In this document: positions 8,270-17,050 of the stretch, piece after piece
How positions within the stretch are numbered: position 1 is the first letter of the stretch
How the letters are laid out: every line of letters starts with the position of its first letter
From: Rhizobium aethiopicum
Lineage (GTDB): Bacteria; Pseudomonadota; Alphaproteobacteria; Rhizobiales; Rhizobiaceae
Assembly: GCF_014197535.1 (NCBI RefSeq)
Contig: NZ_JACIFV010000015.1
Location: forward strand, 62,001-126,000
Length of the DNA: 64,000 nucleotides
Reading direction: 5' to 3'
The notes under the pieces: generated by a model
What the model was told of the DNA's origin: nothing
Databases searched by the model: none
The model's input: the letters and a program-made list of their open reading frames with translations, nothing else
Program-made: the position numbers and the translations under genes

Positions 8270-9154
8270 ATGACCCAGTACATTCTTACGGTATCCTGCA
8301 AGTCGACGCGCGGCATCGTGGCGGCGATTTCGAGCTATCTGGCCGACAGGGGCTGCAACATCATCGATAGCTCGCAGTTCGACGATCTCGATACCGGCAG
8401 GTTCTTCATGCGCGTCAGCTTCATTTCCGAGGAGGGTCTCTCCGGCTCGGCGATCAGCGCTGATTTTTCTGCCGTCGCCGCGCCCTTCGCAATGGAGTAC
8501 GACTTCCACGACAGCGAGAGCCGCATGAAGGTGCTCTTGATGGTGTCGCGCTTCGGCCATTGTCTCAACGACCTGCTCTACCGCTGGAAGATCGGCGCCC
8601 TGCCGATCGACATCGTCGGCGTCGTCTCCAACCATTTCGACTACCAGAAGGTGGTCGTCAACCACGACATCCCCTTCCACCACATCAAGGTGACGAAGGA
8701 GAACAAGCCGCAGGCCGAAGCCCAGCTCGTCGATCTCGTCGATCAGACCGGCACCGAGCTGATCGTGCTCGCCCGCTACATGCAGGTCCTCTCCGACCAG
8801 CTCTGCAAGCAGATGTCGGGCAAGATCATCAACATCCACCACTCCTTCCTGCCGAGCTTCAAGGGCGCCAACCCTTACAAGCAGGCCTATCAGCGCGGCG
8901 TCAAGCTGATCGGCGCAACCGCCCACTACGTCACCGCCGACCTCGACGAAGGCCCGATCATCGAGCAGGACACCGCCCGCATCACCCATGCGCAGTCGCC
9001 CGACGACTATGTCTCGATCGGCCGCGACGTCGAAAGCCAGGTGCTGGCGCGGGCCATCCACGCCCATATCCATCACCGCACCTTCATCAACGGCAACCGC
9101 ACCGTCGTCTTCCCGGCCAGCCCCGGAAGCTACGCATCCGAGCGCATGGGGTGA
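8270..9154 (+). CDS. purU: Formyltetrahydrofolate deformylase PurU
   Basis: 294 residues, the standard PurU length. An N-terminal ACT domain (residues 1-85, opening TQYILTVSCKSTRGIVAAIS) is followed by a formyltransferase-type hydrolase domain with NIHHSFLPSFKGANPY and ATAHYVTADLDEGPII. These hold the Asn-His-Asp catalytic triad of the family. It hydrolyses 10-formyltetrahydrofolate to formate and free folate. Here it would drain the methyl-derived one-carbon units released by the demethylases on either side and recycle tetrahydrofolate. The enzyme would link to the rest of folate metabolism through folD, which is not in the window. Confidence 0.95.
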   Translation: MTQYILTVSCKSTRGIVAAISSYLADRGCNIIDSSQFDDLDTGRFFMRVSFISEEGLSGSAISADFSAVAAPFAMEYDFHDSESRMKVLLMVSRFGHCLNDLLYRWKIGALPIDIVGVVSNHFDYQKVVVNHDIPFHHIKVTKENKPQAEAQLVDLVDQTGTELIVLARYMQVLSDQLCKQMSGKIINIHHSFLPSFKGANPYKQAYQRGVKLIGATAHYVTADLDEGPIIEQDTARITHAQSPDDYVSIGRDVESQVLARAIHAHIHHRTFINGNRTVVFPASPGSYASERMG

Positions 9155-9284
9155 GGGGGTCATCGGTGTCGGACAGATGCTATCGAAGTTTTGGAAATGC
9201 ACGTCGGATGGGCTTGCCACGACGCGAAAGGCTTATATAGTCAAGAAATAAATATTCCATAGAGGAAAATAAGAGGGAACGGAA

Positions 9285-10418
9285 ATGGCTTTATCATGGC
9301 GTTTCTCCGTGTTGGCGGATCGGCATCGCGCTCTGGGATCGAAGCTTGAGGACTGGAGCGGCATGGGAACCGCCTGGACCTACGAGAAGGACATGTCGGA
9401 AGAACATGTCGCCGTTCGCACCAAGGCCGGCATCATGGATGTCTCGGGGCTGAAGAAGGTGCACCTGGTCGGCCCGCACGCCATCGCCGTCCTCGACTAC
9501 ATCACCACCCGCGACCTGACGAAGATCTATCCCGGCCGCTCGGTCTACGCGACCATGCTGAACGACCGCGGCCACTTCACCGACGATTGCATCGTCTATC
9601 GCACCGGCCCGAATTCCTGGATGCTGGTGCATGGCTCTGGCTCCGGTCACGAGGAAGTCGTCAAGCAGGCGGCGGGCCGCAATTGCGCGGTACTCTTCGA
9701 CGACGACCTGCATGACCTGTCGCTTCAGGGTCCGCTTGCGGTCGACTACCTCGCCAAATATGTGCCCGGCATCCGCGACCTCAAATATTTTCACCACATG
9801 CAGACGACGCTGTTCGGCGCGCCCGTGATGATTTCGCGCACCGGCTATACCGGCGAGCGCGGCTACGAGATCTTCGTGCGCGGCCAGGACGCCGTCATGG
9901 TCTGGGACAGGATCGTCTCGGAAGGCAAGGAGATGGGCATCATCCCCTGCTGCTTCTCGGTCCTCGACATGCTGCGCGTCGAAAGCTACCTGCTGTTCTA
10001 TCCCTACGACAATTCGCAGATGTATCCCTTCGCCGACCAGCTGCCCGGCGACAGTCTCTGGGAACTCGGCCTCGACTTCACCGTCAGCCCCGGTAAGACG
10101 GGATTCCGCGGCGCCGAGGAACATGCGCGTCTCAAGGGCAAGGAGCGTTTCAAGATCTTCGGCATGCTGATCGACGCCGACGGACCGGCCGATCTCGGCG
10201 ATGAGGTCTTTGCCGACGGCAAGAAGGTCGGCGTCATCACCTGCCCGAGCTATTCGTCGCTGACGAAACAATCCATGGCGATCGCCCGCCTCGACGTTGA
10301 CAAGGCGGCGCATGGGACGAAACTCGAAGTCCGCGGCAAGACCGTGAAGGCAAGCGCCACCGCCCACACGCTTCCCTTCGACGATCCGGACAAGAAGAAG
10401 AGGACTGCCGTGGGTTAA
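9285..10418 (+). CDS. dmmD: GcvT-family protein DmmD, folate-dependent partner of dimethylamine monooxygenase
   Basis: 377 residues with the fold of the glycine-cleavage T-protein. Visible blocks are SLQGPLAVDYLAKYVPGI, ISRTGYTGERGYEIFV and SVLDMLRVESYLLFYP. A ribosome binding site (AAGAGGGAACGGA) precedes the ATG at 9285. It is first in a tight four-gene unit whose other members match DmmA, DmmB and DmmC. In Ruegeria pomeroyi dmmD is reported as needed for growth on methylated amines but not for oxygenase activity itself. The likely job is to take the formaldehyde from dimethylamine oxidation onto tetrahydrofolate. Annotation as plain glycine-cleavage aminomethyltransferase would be misleading, as gcvP and gcvH are absent. 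Confidence 0.85.
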   Translation: MALSWRFSVLADRHRALGSKLEDWSGMGTAWTYEKDMSEEHVAVRTKAGIMDVSGLKKVHLVGPHAIAVLDYITTRDLTKIYPGRSVYATMLNDRGHFTDDCIVYRTGPNSWMLVHGSGSGHEEVVKQAAGRNCAVLFDDDLHDLSLQGPLAVDYLAKYVPGIRDLKYFHHMQTTLFGAPVMISRTGYTGERGYEIFVRGQDAVMVWDRIVSEGKEMGIIPCCFSVLDMLRVESYLLFYPYDNSQMYPFADQLPGDSLWELGLDFTVSPGKTGFRGAEEHARLKGKERFKIFGMLIDADGPADLGDEVFADGKKVGVITCPSYSSLTKQSMAIARLDVDKAAHGTKLEVRGKTVKASATAHTLPFDDPDKKKRTAVG

Positions 10419-10429
10419 GGAGCACGCGC

Positions 10430-11035
10430 ATGCTCGTTGCAGGCATCAAGAGCCGACCAGTCTACAAGGGCCTGACCATCCAGCCGCGCGCCCGGCGGCA
10501 TATTTTCGCACTCGAAGGGGAGGGCGCCAAGGCTCTCCTCGACCAGCAGCCGGCGCTTGACGAAACGGCGCTTTCCCGCAGCGAAATCCTCTATGTCGCC
10601 CGCGGCTCTCAAGGGTCCGGCCTGGACGAGACGCTGCGCGGCCTCAGCGCAGACATGTTCTTCACCGCGCCGACGATCGCAACGCTGCTCTTCCGGTTGA
10701 AGGGATCGCTCGCCACGGCCCATATGGGCACTCGGCTTTATATCTCCGGTACGGAGGGCTTCATCGGCCAGGCGATGCTCGTGGCGCTCGACTACGGTAT
10801 GGACCACGCCTCCATCATCACCGAGCATCGCGGCTCGCTGGCCAGACGGGTGCAATGCGTCCATTGCAAGGGCATCACCGACGACGTCACCACAAGTCCC
10901 TTCGCCTGCAGCCATTGCGGGCTGACGCTTCTTGTCCGCGATCACTATTCGCGGCGGCTCGCCGCTTTCCAGGGCGTCAACATCGACGCGGAAGAGCCCG
11001 GCAGCGCGCCTGAACCAGAGGAGTTGTTCCTTTGA
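10430..11035 (+). CDS. dmmA: Dimethylamine monooxygenase subunit DmmA
   Basis: 201 residues. The N-terminal two thirds has no recognised catalytic motif. The C-terminal third holds a zinc-ribbon-like pair of knuckles, C143-V-H-C146 and C160-S-H-C163. This matches DmmA, the small subunit of the haem-dependent oxidative N-demethylase that turns dimethylamine plus oxygen into methylamine and formaldehyde. It starts 11 bases after dmmD with ribosome binding site AAGGAG. The stop overlaps the TTG start of dmmB by 4 bases, which points to matched production of the two. Confidence 0.85.
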   Translation: MLVAGIKSRPVYKGLTIQPRARRHIFALEGEGAKALLDQQPALDETALSRSEILYVARGSQGSGLDETLRGLSADMFFTAPTIATLLFRLKGSLATAHMGTRLYISGTEGFIGQAMLVALDYGMDHASIITEHRGSLARRVQCVHCKGITDDVTTSPFACSHCGLTLLVRDHYSRRLAAFQGVNIDAEEPGSAPEPEELFL

Positions 11036-11997
11036 GCGGCGGCACTGAAATTCCCGTGCGCGTAGCGCGGATCACTCCGATCGCCGAGCGCGTCAAGCGT
11101 TTCCGCTTCGAGCGCCTCGATGGCAAGCCGATGCCCTATTTTTCCGGCGGCGCCCATATCATCGTCTCGATGAACGATAGCGGCCATATGCGCCGCAATG
11201 CCTATTCCCTGATGTCTCCCCCGCACGACTGCGCGGCCTACGAAATCAGCGTGCTGCATGTGGAGGATTCACGCGGCGGCTCCACCTTCATGCATGAGAA
11301 GGTGAGCGAAGGCGACGAGCTGAAGGTCAGCTATCCCGTCAACCTGTTCCAGCCGGATTGGCGCGGGCGCAAGCATCTTCTGATCGCCGGCGGCATCGGC
11401 ATTACCCCCTTCATCGCGATGATGGAGCAGTTTACCCGCGAAGGTGCCAATTTCGAACTGCATTACGCCATCCGCACGCGCGACCGCGGCGCCTACTGGC
11501 GCGAACTCCTGGAGCGCTATGGTCCGCATCGCGTCAAGATTCATTGTGACGCCGAAGGCAGTGCCATCCCGCTGACGCGTCTGCTCGACTGCCAGCCGCT
11601 CGGCACGCATCTTTATGTCTGCGGCCCCTCCGGCATGATCGACGGTGTGATGAAAGCGGGGCTCGATGCCGGCTGGCCGGAGCAGAACCTGCATTCGGAA
11701 CGGTTCCTCTCATCCTTGCCCGGTAAGCCCTTCACGATCGAGCTTCTACGCTCCGGCAAGACCGTGAAGGTCGGCCATCACGAAAGCATGCTGGAGGCGA
11801 TCGAGGCGGCCGGCGTCGACGCCCCCTTCCTCTGTCGCGGCGGCGCCTGCGGTCAATGCGAAACGGCGGTCGCCGTCTGCGAGGGCAAACTGCTGCACAA
11901 CGACGTCTATCTGACGAGCGAAGAAAAGGCATCCGGCAGCAAGGTGATGATCTGTGTTTCCCGCTTCGAGGGAAACACGCTGCATCTTGATCTCTGA
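11032..11997 (+). CDS. dmmB: Dimethylamine monooxygenase reductase subunit DmmB
   Basis: 321-residue reductase of the phthalate-dioxygenase-reductase (VanB) type. It has three parts: a flavin-binding barrel (RRNAYSLMSPP, near residue 56), a nucleotide-binding domain (LLIAGGIGITPFIAMM, near 115), and a C-terminal plant-type 2Fe-2S ferredoxin. The cluster ligands are C268, C273, C276 and C308. It passes electrons from NAD(P)H to the haem subunit DmmC. The start codon is TTG within a TTGA overlap with dmmA, preceded by GAGGAG. Confidence 0.87.
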   Translation: MSGGTEIPVRVARITPIAERVKRFRFERLDGKPMPYFSGGAHIIVSMNDSGHMRRNAYSLMSPPHDCAAYEISVLHVEDSRGGSTFMHEKVSEGDELKVSYPVNLFQPDWRGRKHLLIAGGIGITPFIAMMEQFTREGANFELHYAIRTRDRGAYWRELLERYGPHRVKIHCDAEGSAIPLTRLLDCQPLGTHLYVCGPSGMIDGVMKAGLDAGWPEQNLHSERFLSSLPGKPFTIELLRSGKTVKVGHHESMLEAIEAAGVDAPFLCRGGACGQCETAVAVCEGKLLHNDVYLTSEEKASGSKVMICVSRFEGNTLHLDL

Positions 11998-12022
11998 CGG
12001 CATCGGAAAAAGGAGACCGGAC

Positions 12023-13063
12023 ATGGCTATCGCCTTCAAGCAAGAAACATTCCGGAACGATTTCAGTTACCGGAACAGTCCGGGGAACATCCGTCGTTTT
12101 CCGTTCCCCTTCGACCGCGACGAATACATGTATTCGGTCAACATGGAGCCACATGTGCGCGGCCGGGCGGGAACCGTCTACGAAAACCTGATCGATGTCG
12201 ACGAGCATTACGTCGCCGAGATGCACGACCGGGCGCTGGTGCTGAAGGAAGATCCGCTGCGCTACCAGGCCCTGCCGCACATGATGAGCGCGCAATGGGA
12301 CACGCTCGAACTTTTCATGGAAGAGCAGGCGGCGGGTTACCCCGACCATTTCACGCTGATCCGCAACGGCGACCAGTGGCGCTGGATCAACCGTCCGCTC
12401 GGTATCGACGACAGCTTCACCTTCGGAGATGCTTCGACGCTGCCCTATGAGCCCTTCGAATATATCACCCGCCAGGCCCAGGGCGATTTCTGCATCGTCG
12501 ATCAGCGTGACGGCAATCTGTGGATGGATGCCGGCATGGTGACGACGCAGGCCGACTGGTCGCTCGATTTCGACATCGGCATGAACTTCATGGAATGGCA
12601 CGGGCCGGTGCCGCTCGCCCATCAGATCGGCGTCTTCGACCGGGCGCTGAAATTCCTTCTGAACCTGCAGCAGGGCAAGCCGACGCGGCGCTTCAACTGG
12701 ACAATGACGATCAATCCGCGGCTCGACACCAGCCCGGAAAACTATCCCAAATGGGGACCTGATCGTACCACGGTGACGCCGGACAATGTCGGCGAGAAGG
12801 TGCATCTGCGCGTCGAATTGCAGAGCCTCTGGCGCCTGCCGCGCTCCAACGCCATCCTCTTCGTCATCCGCTGCTACATGATGAACATGGGAGAACTCGT
12901 CACCGTGCCGAAATGGGCGCGGCGCTTTCCGCGGGTGCTGAAGACCCTGCCGCCGGAACTCATCGACTACAAGGGGCTGACCCGCTTTCGCGAGACGACG
13001 ATCGACTGGCTTGCCAAATATGACGACGGGGCGCCGACAAGTCCCGGTATTTATCCGGACTGA
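12023..13063 (+). CDS. dmmC: Haem-dependent oxidative N-demethylase subunit DmmC (DUF3445)
   Basis: 346 residues from the ATG at 12023, which has ribosome binding site AAAAAGGAG; an earlier in-frame ATG at 11954 lies inside dmmB. The sequence matches the DUF3445 haem-dependent N-demethylase family, whose alpha subunit in Pseudomonas mendocina binds haem in a PAS-like fold. Recognisable blocks are RFPFPFDRDEYMYSVNMEPH near the N terminus, EPFEYITRQAQGDF in the middle and RLPRSNAILFVIRCY near 275. It is the oxygen-activating, substrate-binding subunit of dimethylamine monooxygenase. Last gene of dmmDABC. Confidence 0.87.
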   Translation: MAIAFKQETFRNDFSYRNSPGNIRRFPFPFDRDEYMYSVNMEPHVRGRAGTVYENLIDVDEHYVAEMHDRALVLKEDPLRYQALPHMMSAQWDTLELFMEEQAAGYPDHFTLIRNGDQWRWINRPLGIDDSFTFGDASTLPYEPFEYITRQAQGDFCIVDQRDGNLWMDAGMVTTQADWSLDFDIGMNFMEWHGPVPLAHQIGVFDRALKFLLNLQQGKPTRRFNWTMTINPRLDTSPENYPKWGPDRTTVTPDNVGEKVHLRVELQSLWRLPRSNAILFVIRCYMMNMGELVTVPKWARRFPRVLKTLPPELIDYKGLTRFRETTIDWLAKYDDGAPTSPGIYPD

Positions 13064-13155
13064 GAGAAATGCCTTAACGATTTGAATTTCTGGATGATTT
13101 TGGCTCGAGGAGTTATCCAGGAGATGATGCCATATAATCAAGAGGGGAATGCTTC

Positions 13156-14493
13156 ATGACAAGAGTAGCCGTCATCGGTGCCGGTCCGTCCGGGCTGGCG
13201 CAGCTGCGCGCCTTTCAATCGGCTGCCCAGAAGGGTGCCGAAATCCCGGAGATCGTCTGCTTCGAAAAGCAATCGGATTGGGGCGGGCTCTGGAATTATA
13301 CCTGGCGCACCGGCCTCGACGAATATGGCGAGCCGGTCCACGGCAGCATGTACCGTTACCTCTGGTCGAACGGCCCGAAGGAATGTCTCGAATTCGCCGA
13401 TTATTCCTTCGAGGAGCATTTCGGCAAACCGATCGCCTCCTATCCGCCGCGCGCCGTGCTCTGGGACTATATCAAGGGCCGCGTCGAGAAGGCGAATGTC
13501 CGCCATTGGGTGCGCTTCAGCACGCCGGTGCGCATGGTCCGCTTCGATGAGGCCACGAAGAAATTCACGGTGACGGCGCATAACCGCATCGAGGACCGGA
13601 TGTATGACGAGGAATTCGACTATGTCGTCGTTGCGAGCGGTCACTTCTCGACACCAAACGTGCCCTATTTCGAGGGCGTGAAGACGTTCAACGGCCGCGT
13701 CCTGCACGCCCACGATTTCCGCGACGCGCTCGAGTTCAAGGGCAAGGACATCCTGATCGTCGGCCGCAGCTATTCGGCCGAAGACATCGGTTCGCAATGC
13801 TGGAAATACGGCGCGAAATCGGTGACGACGAGCTACCGTTCAAAGCCGATGGGCTTCAAATGGCCGGAGAATTTCGAAGAACGGCCGCTGCTGACCAGGC
13901 TCGAAAACCGCACGGCGCATTTCCTCGACGGGTCGAGCAAGGAAGTCGACGCCCTGATCCTGTGCACCGGATACCAGCACCATTTCCCCTTCCTGCCCGA
14001 CGATCTCAGGCTGAAGACCGCCAACCGGCTGTGGGCCGACAGTCTCTACAAGGGCGTGATCTTCGACAGGAACCCGCAGCTCTTCTATATCGGCATGCAG
14101 GATCAGTTCTATACCTTCAACATGTTCGACGTGCAGGCCTGGTGGGCGCGAGACGTGATGATGGGGCGCATCACCTTGCCGTCGGAAGAGGAGCTGAAAG
14201 CCAATTTCGACATGTGGCGCGCCCGAGAGGAGACGCTCGAAGATGCCGAGCAGATGATCTGGTATCAGGGCGACTATGTGAAGGAACTGCTTGCCGAAAC
14301 CGATTATCCCTCCTTCGACATCGAAGGCACCAACAAGACCTTCATGGAGTGGGAACATCACAAGGCCCACAACATCATGGGCTTCCGCGATCATGCCTAT
14401 CGATCGCTGATGACCGGCAACATGTCGCCGACGCACCACACGCCCTGGGTCGAGGCGCTCGATGATTCCATGGAGGAATATCTGCGCAACTGA
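13156..14493 (+). CDS. tmm: Trimethylamine monooxygenase (flavin-containing monooxygenase)
   Basis: 445 residues, the size of bacterial Tmm. FAD motif GAGPSG is at residues 8-13. The flavin-monooxygenase fingerprint F-x-G-x3-H-x3-F is at 178-188 (FNGRVLHAHDF), and the NADP motif GRSYSAED starts at 203. Overall similarity is to trimethylamine monooxygenases of Methylophaga, Roseobacter and Methylocella rather than cyclohexanone or ornithine oxygenases. It converts trimethylamine to trimethylamine N-oxide with NADPH and oxygen. A good ribosome binding site (AGAGGGGAA) precedes the ATG. It lies 92 bases after dmmC on the same strand. Confidence 0.92.
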   Translation: MTRVAVIGAGPSGLAQLRAFQSAAQKGAEIPEIVCFEKQSDWGGLWNYTWRTGLDEYGEPVHGSMYRYLWSNGPKECLEFADYSFEEHFGKPIASYPPRAVLWDYIKGRVEKANVRHWVRFSTPVRMVRFDEATKKFTVTAHNRIEDRMYDEEFDYVVVASGHFSTPNVPYFEGVKTFNGRVLHAHDFRDALEFKGKDILIVGRSYSAEDIGSQCWKYGAKSVTTSYRSKPMGFKWPENFEERPLLTRLENRTAHFLDGSSKEVDALILCTGYQHHFPFLPDDLRLKTANRLWADSLYKGVIFDRNPQLFYIGMQDQFYTFNMFDVQAWWARDVMMGRITLPSEEELKANFDMWRAREETLEDAEQMIWYQGDYVKELLAETDYPSFDIEGTNKTFMEWEHHKAHNIMGFRDHAYRSLMTGNMSPTHHTPWVEALDDSMEEYLRN

Positions 14494-14563
14494 CGAGACG
14501 GGCCGCATTGCCGGAGCAGGGTATCTGTCTACTCTGTTCTGGCAATTGCGACCGGCCTTTGAA

Positions 14564-14608
14564 GCATGTCGCGCAAAACTGTGCAGCGGTTTTGCGATCA
14601 CGACATGC
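14564..14608. repeat. Palindromic intergenic repeat of the rhizobial GCATGTCG...CGACATGC type
   Basis: Inverted repeat with outer arms GCATGTCG and CGACATGC and inner arms CGCAAAAC and GTTTTGCG around a short centre. I recognise this pattern as one of the small palindromes repeated through Rhizobium intergenic regions. It lies in the gap after tmm. The arms are visible here; the copy number elsewhere in the genome is not. Confidence 0.6.
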
Positions 14609-14668
14609 GTCAGCACAAAGGAGACGGCATAAATCCATCTGCAACTCATCTCTTCGGACGTGGCCTTC

Positions 14669-15271
14669 ATGGATTTTCAGACAAGCATACTCGGGCGCAT
14701 GAACGGTTTTCTTTACCGCTGCCGCGCCGACGAAAACTACACGATGCTCGAGATGACCAACGGCATCGAGCGCATCTTCGGTTACCCGGCCGACGAGATC
14801 ATCGGCAATCGCGCGCGGACCTTCACCTCGATCATGTACGAGGAAGACGTGCCTTTGATGGACGAGGTGGTCGGGCAGGCGCTGGAGAAGCGGACGGACT
14901 GGACGATGGAATACCGCATCCGCCACGCCAAGGGCCATCTCATCTGGGTGACCGAGACCGGTGGCGGCATCTGGGACGAGAAGGGCGAGCTTCTCTATCT
15001 CGAGGGCAGCATCATCAATATCGAATCGCTCTATCAGCGAATCGACGAACAGACCGCCGACATGCGCGTCACCGCCTCGAAGACCAACGAGATCCTGCAA
15101 TCGCTGCGCTACCTGAAGCTGCTCGCCGTCAATGCCGGTATCGAGGCGGCCCGTGCCGGCACGGCAGGGTCAGGCTTTGCCGTGCTTGCCGCTGAGATGC
15201 GCACCCTCGCCAACTCTTCGGAGGAGGCCGCACGCGCCATTTCCAACGCGCAACGCAAGCCGGATTGCTGA
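14669..15271 (+). CDS. Short cytoplasmic PAS domain chemoreceptor-like protein
   Basis: 200 residues from the ATG at 14669 (GTG at 14660 is the alternative; neither has a strong ribosome binding site). Residues about 10-120 form a PAS fold (IERIFGYPADEIIGNRA). The rest matches the tip of a methyl-accepting chemotaxis protein signalling hairpin (LLAVNAGIEAARAGTAGSGF). It stops soon after the tip, so most of the descending helix bundle is missing. No transmembrane segment is seen. It may be a naturally short soluble receptor or a truncated remnant. Same strand as tmm and minC but with regulatory-looking gaps on both sides. Confidence 0.65.
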   Translation: MDFQTSILGRMNGFLYRCRADENYTMLEMTNGIERIFGYPADEIIGNRARTFTSIMYEEDVPLMDEVVGQALEKRTDWTMEYRIRHAKGHLIWVTETGGGIWDEKGELLYLEGSIINIESLYQRIDEQTADMRVTASKTNEILQSLRYLKLLAVNAGIEAARAGTAGSGFAVLAAEMRTLANSSEEAARAISNAQRKPDC

Positions 15272-15424
15272 GCGCTACGCGAGCAGCGGCAGATTCGCGG
15301 CTCACGTCGATAGCCCGCATTATTAACCGTCCCGCGCGAACTGCAATATCGTGATTTTCCAATGATTTGCAGAAATCCTTCGGGTGAAGAACCTCATCGC
15401 ATTATCGGTAATGTTAGGGCCGCG

Positions 15425-15439
15425 TTAACTTTTTGTTAA
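15425..15439 (+). promoter_or_regulatory. CtrA-type box upstream of minC
   Basis: Exact TTAA-N7-TTAA, the consensus full site for the alphaproteobacterial cell-cycle regulator CtrA, also readable as a GTTAAC inverted pair. It ends 41 bases before the minC ATG. CtrA control of min genes has been reported in Sinorhizobium meliloti, which makes the site credible. Confidence 0.65.
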
Positions 15440-15480
15440 CCATACTAGCGCTACACATGGTCAACGATTTCTTCACATAG

Positions 15481-16203
15481 ATGACCAAAGTGCTAACAGA
15501 CGCTCGCTCTATCCGCATCAAGGGCCGCTCTTTCCTGGCGGTCATGCTGTCCCCGGACCTGCCGATCGATGATTGGTTGACCAGACTGGACGATCTGGCT
15601 GCCCGTTCGGCCGGCTTCTTCCTGGGTCGGCCTGTCGTTCTCGATTTGACGGACCTGCAAATCGACCGGCCGCAGCTGAAGGACCTCATCGCCGAACTTG
15701 CCAAGCGCAATGTCAGCATCATGGGGATCGAGGGCGCCCGGCCCTCGATTCTCGGCGCAGGTATGCCCCCTGCGCTCAAAGGCGGCCGCTCCGCTTCCGA
15801 TATCGAGGTTCAGGCGAATGAGCCTGCCGATCCGGTCAGCAAGCCGGCAACGCCCGAGATCCGTCCGGCGACAACGCAATCCATCGTCATCAGGGAACCG
15901 GTGCGCTCGGGGCAGTCGGTGATCTTCCCGGAAGGCGACGTCACCATCGTCGGCTCGGTCGCCTCGGGCGCCGAGGTGATCGCCGGCGGCTCCGTCCATA
16001 TCTATGGTGCGCTGCGCGGGCGAGCCATGGCAGGCTCCGTCGGAAATGCATCGGCGCGGATCTTTTGCCGCAAGCTCGAGGCCGAACTCGTCGCAATCGA
16101 CGGCATCTACAAAATGGCGGAAGACATGGCCCCCAATCTTCGTGGACAGGCTGTTCAGCTCTGGCTCGAAGAGGACGCGATCATGGCGGAAAAACTGATC
16201 TGA
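15481..16203 (+). CDS. minC: Septum site-determining protein MinC
   Basis: 240 residues. An N-terminal domain (residues 1-100) includes LADLTDLQID-like strand patterns of MinC. A proline/alanine-rich linker follows, then a C-terminal beta-helix domain with DVTIVGSVASGAEVIAGGSVHIYGALRGRAMAG, the MinC signature. It is the FtsZ-ring inhibitor recruited to the membrane by MinD. First gene of minCDE, 31 bases ahead of minD. The ATG at 15481 lacks a clear ribosome binding site, but the conserved N terminus begins there. Confidence 0.95.
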   Translation: MTKVLTDARSIRIKGRSFLAVMLSPDLPIDDWLTRLDDLAARSAGFFLGRPVVLDLTDLQIDRPQLKDLIAELAKRNVSIMGIEGARPSILGAGMPPALKGGRSASDIEVQANEPADPVSKPATPEIRPATTQSIVIREPVRSGQSVIFPEGDVTIVGSVASGAEVIAGGSVHIYGALRGRAMAGSVGNASARIFCRKLEAELVAIDGIYKMAEDMAPNLRGQAVQLWLEEDAIMAEKLI

Positions 16204-16234
16204 CCCGGCTACGGCCACGGCAAAGGAGAGAGAA

Positions 16235-17050
16235 ATGGGGAAAGTGATCGTCGTCACGTCAGGTAAGGGCGGGGTCGGAAAGACGACCTCGACCGCCGCA
16301 TTGGGAGCGGCGCTGGCGCAACGCAATGAAAAGGTCGTCGTCGTCGATTTCGACGTCGGCTTGCGCAATCTCGACCTCGTGATGGGCGCAGAACGGAGGG
16401 TCGTCTACGACCTGATCAACGTCATCCAGGGCGACGCGAAGCTCACCCAGGCCCTGATCCGCGACAAGCGGCTGGAGACGCTGTTCCTGCTGCCGGCCTC
16501 TCAAACCCGCGACAAGGACAATCTGACGGCCGAGGGCGTCGAGCGCGTCATCAACGATCTGAAGCGCTACTTCGACTGGATCATCTGCGACAGCCCTGCC
16601 GGGATCGAGCGCGGCGCGACACTTGCCATGCGGCATGCCGACGTCGCTGTGGTCGTTACCAACCCGGAAGTCTCGTCGGTGCGCGATTCCGACCGGATCA
16701 TCGGCCTGCTCGATGCCAAGACCGCCAAGGCCGAACGCGGCGAGCGGATGGAAAAGCACCTGCTGCTCACCCGCTACGACGCCAACCGCGCCGAGCGCGG
16801 AGACATGCTGAAAGTCGACGACGTCCTGGAGATCCTGTCCATTCCGCTGCTTGGCATCGTGCCTGAGAGCATGGACGTCCTGCGCGCCTCCAACATCGGT
16901 GCGCCGGTCACGCTGGCGGAAAGCCGCAGCGCGGCTGCGATGGCTTATTTCGATGCCGCTCGCCGGCTCGCCGGCGAAACCTTGCCGATCACGATCCCCG
17001 AGGAAAAGCGCAATCTTTTCGGCAAAATCTTCGGACGGAGGGCAGCATGA
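16235..17050 (+). CDS. minD: Septum site-determining ATPase MinD
   Basis: 271 residues. The deviant Walker A motif KGGVGKTTS starts at residue 11 after the GKVIVVTSG opening. Later blocks VVVVDFDVGLRNLDLVMG and WIICDSPAGIERGA are standard MinD. A basic, amphipathic C-terminal stretch (EEKRNLFGKIFGRR) acts as the membrane anchor. Ribosome binding site AAGGAGAG precedes the ATG. Its stop overlaps the minE start by 4 bases. MinD binds ATP and the membrane, then recruits MinC or MinE. Confidence 0.97.
   Translation: MGKVIVVTSGKGGVGKTTSTAALGAALAQRNEKVVVVDFDVGLRNLDLVMGAERRVVYDLINVIQGDAKLTQALIRDKRLETLFLLPASQTRDKDNLTAEGVERVINDLKRYFDWIICDSPAGIERGATLAMRHADVAVVVTNPEVSSVRDSDRIIGLLDAKTAKAERGERMEKHLLLTRYDANRAERGDMLKVDDVLEILSIPLLGIVPESMDVLRASNIGAPVTLAESRSAAAMAYFDAARRLAGETLPITIPEEKRNLFGKIFGRRAA

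Noticed and set aside
9285..10418. Glycine cleavage T-protein (gcvT)
   Set aside because: No gcvH or gcvP is near, and the gene is first in a unit with dmmABC homologues.
11732..13141. 469-codon minus-strand frame
   Set aside because: Lies antisense to dmmC, whose product is a recognised family; low-complexity, no ribosome binding site.
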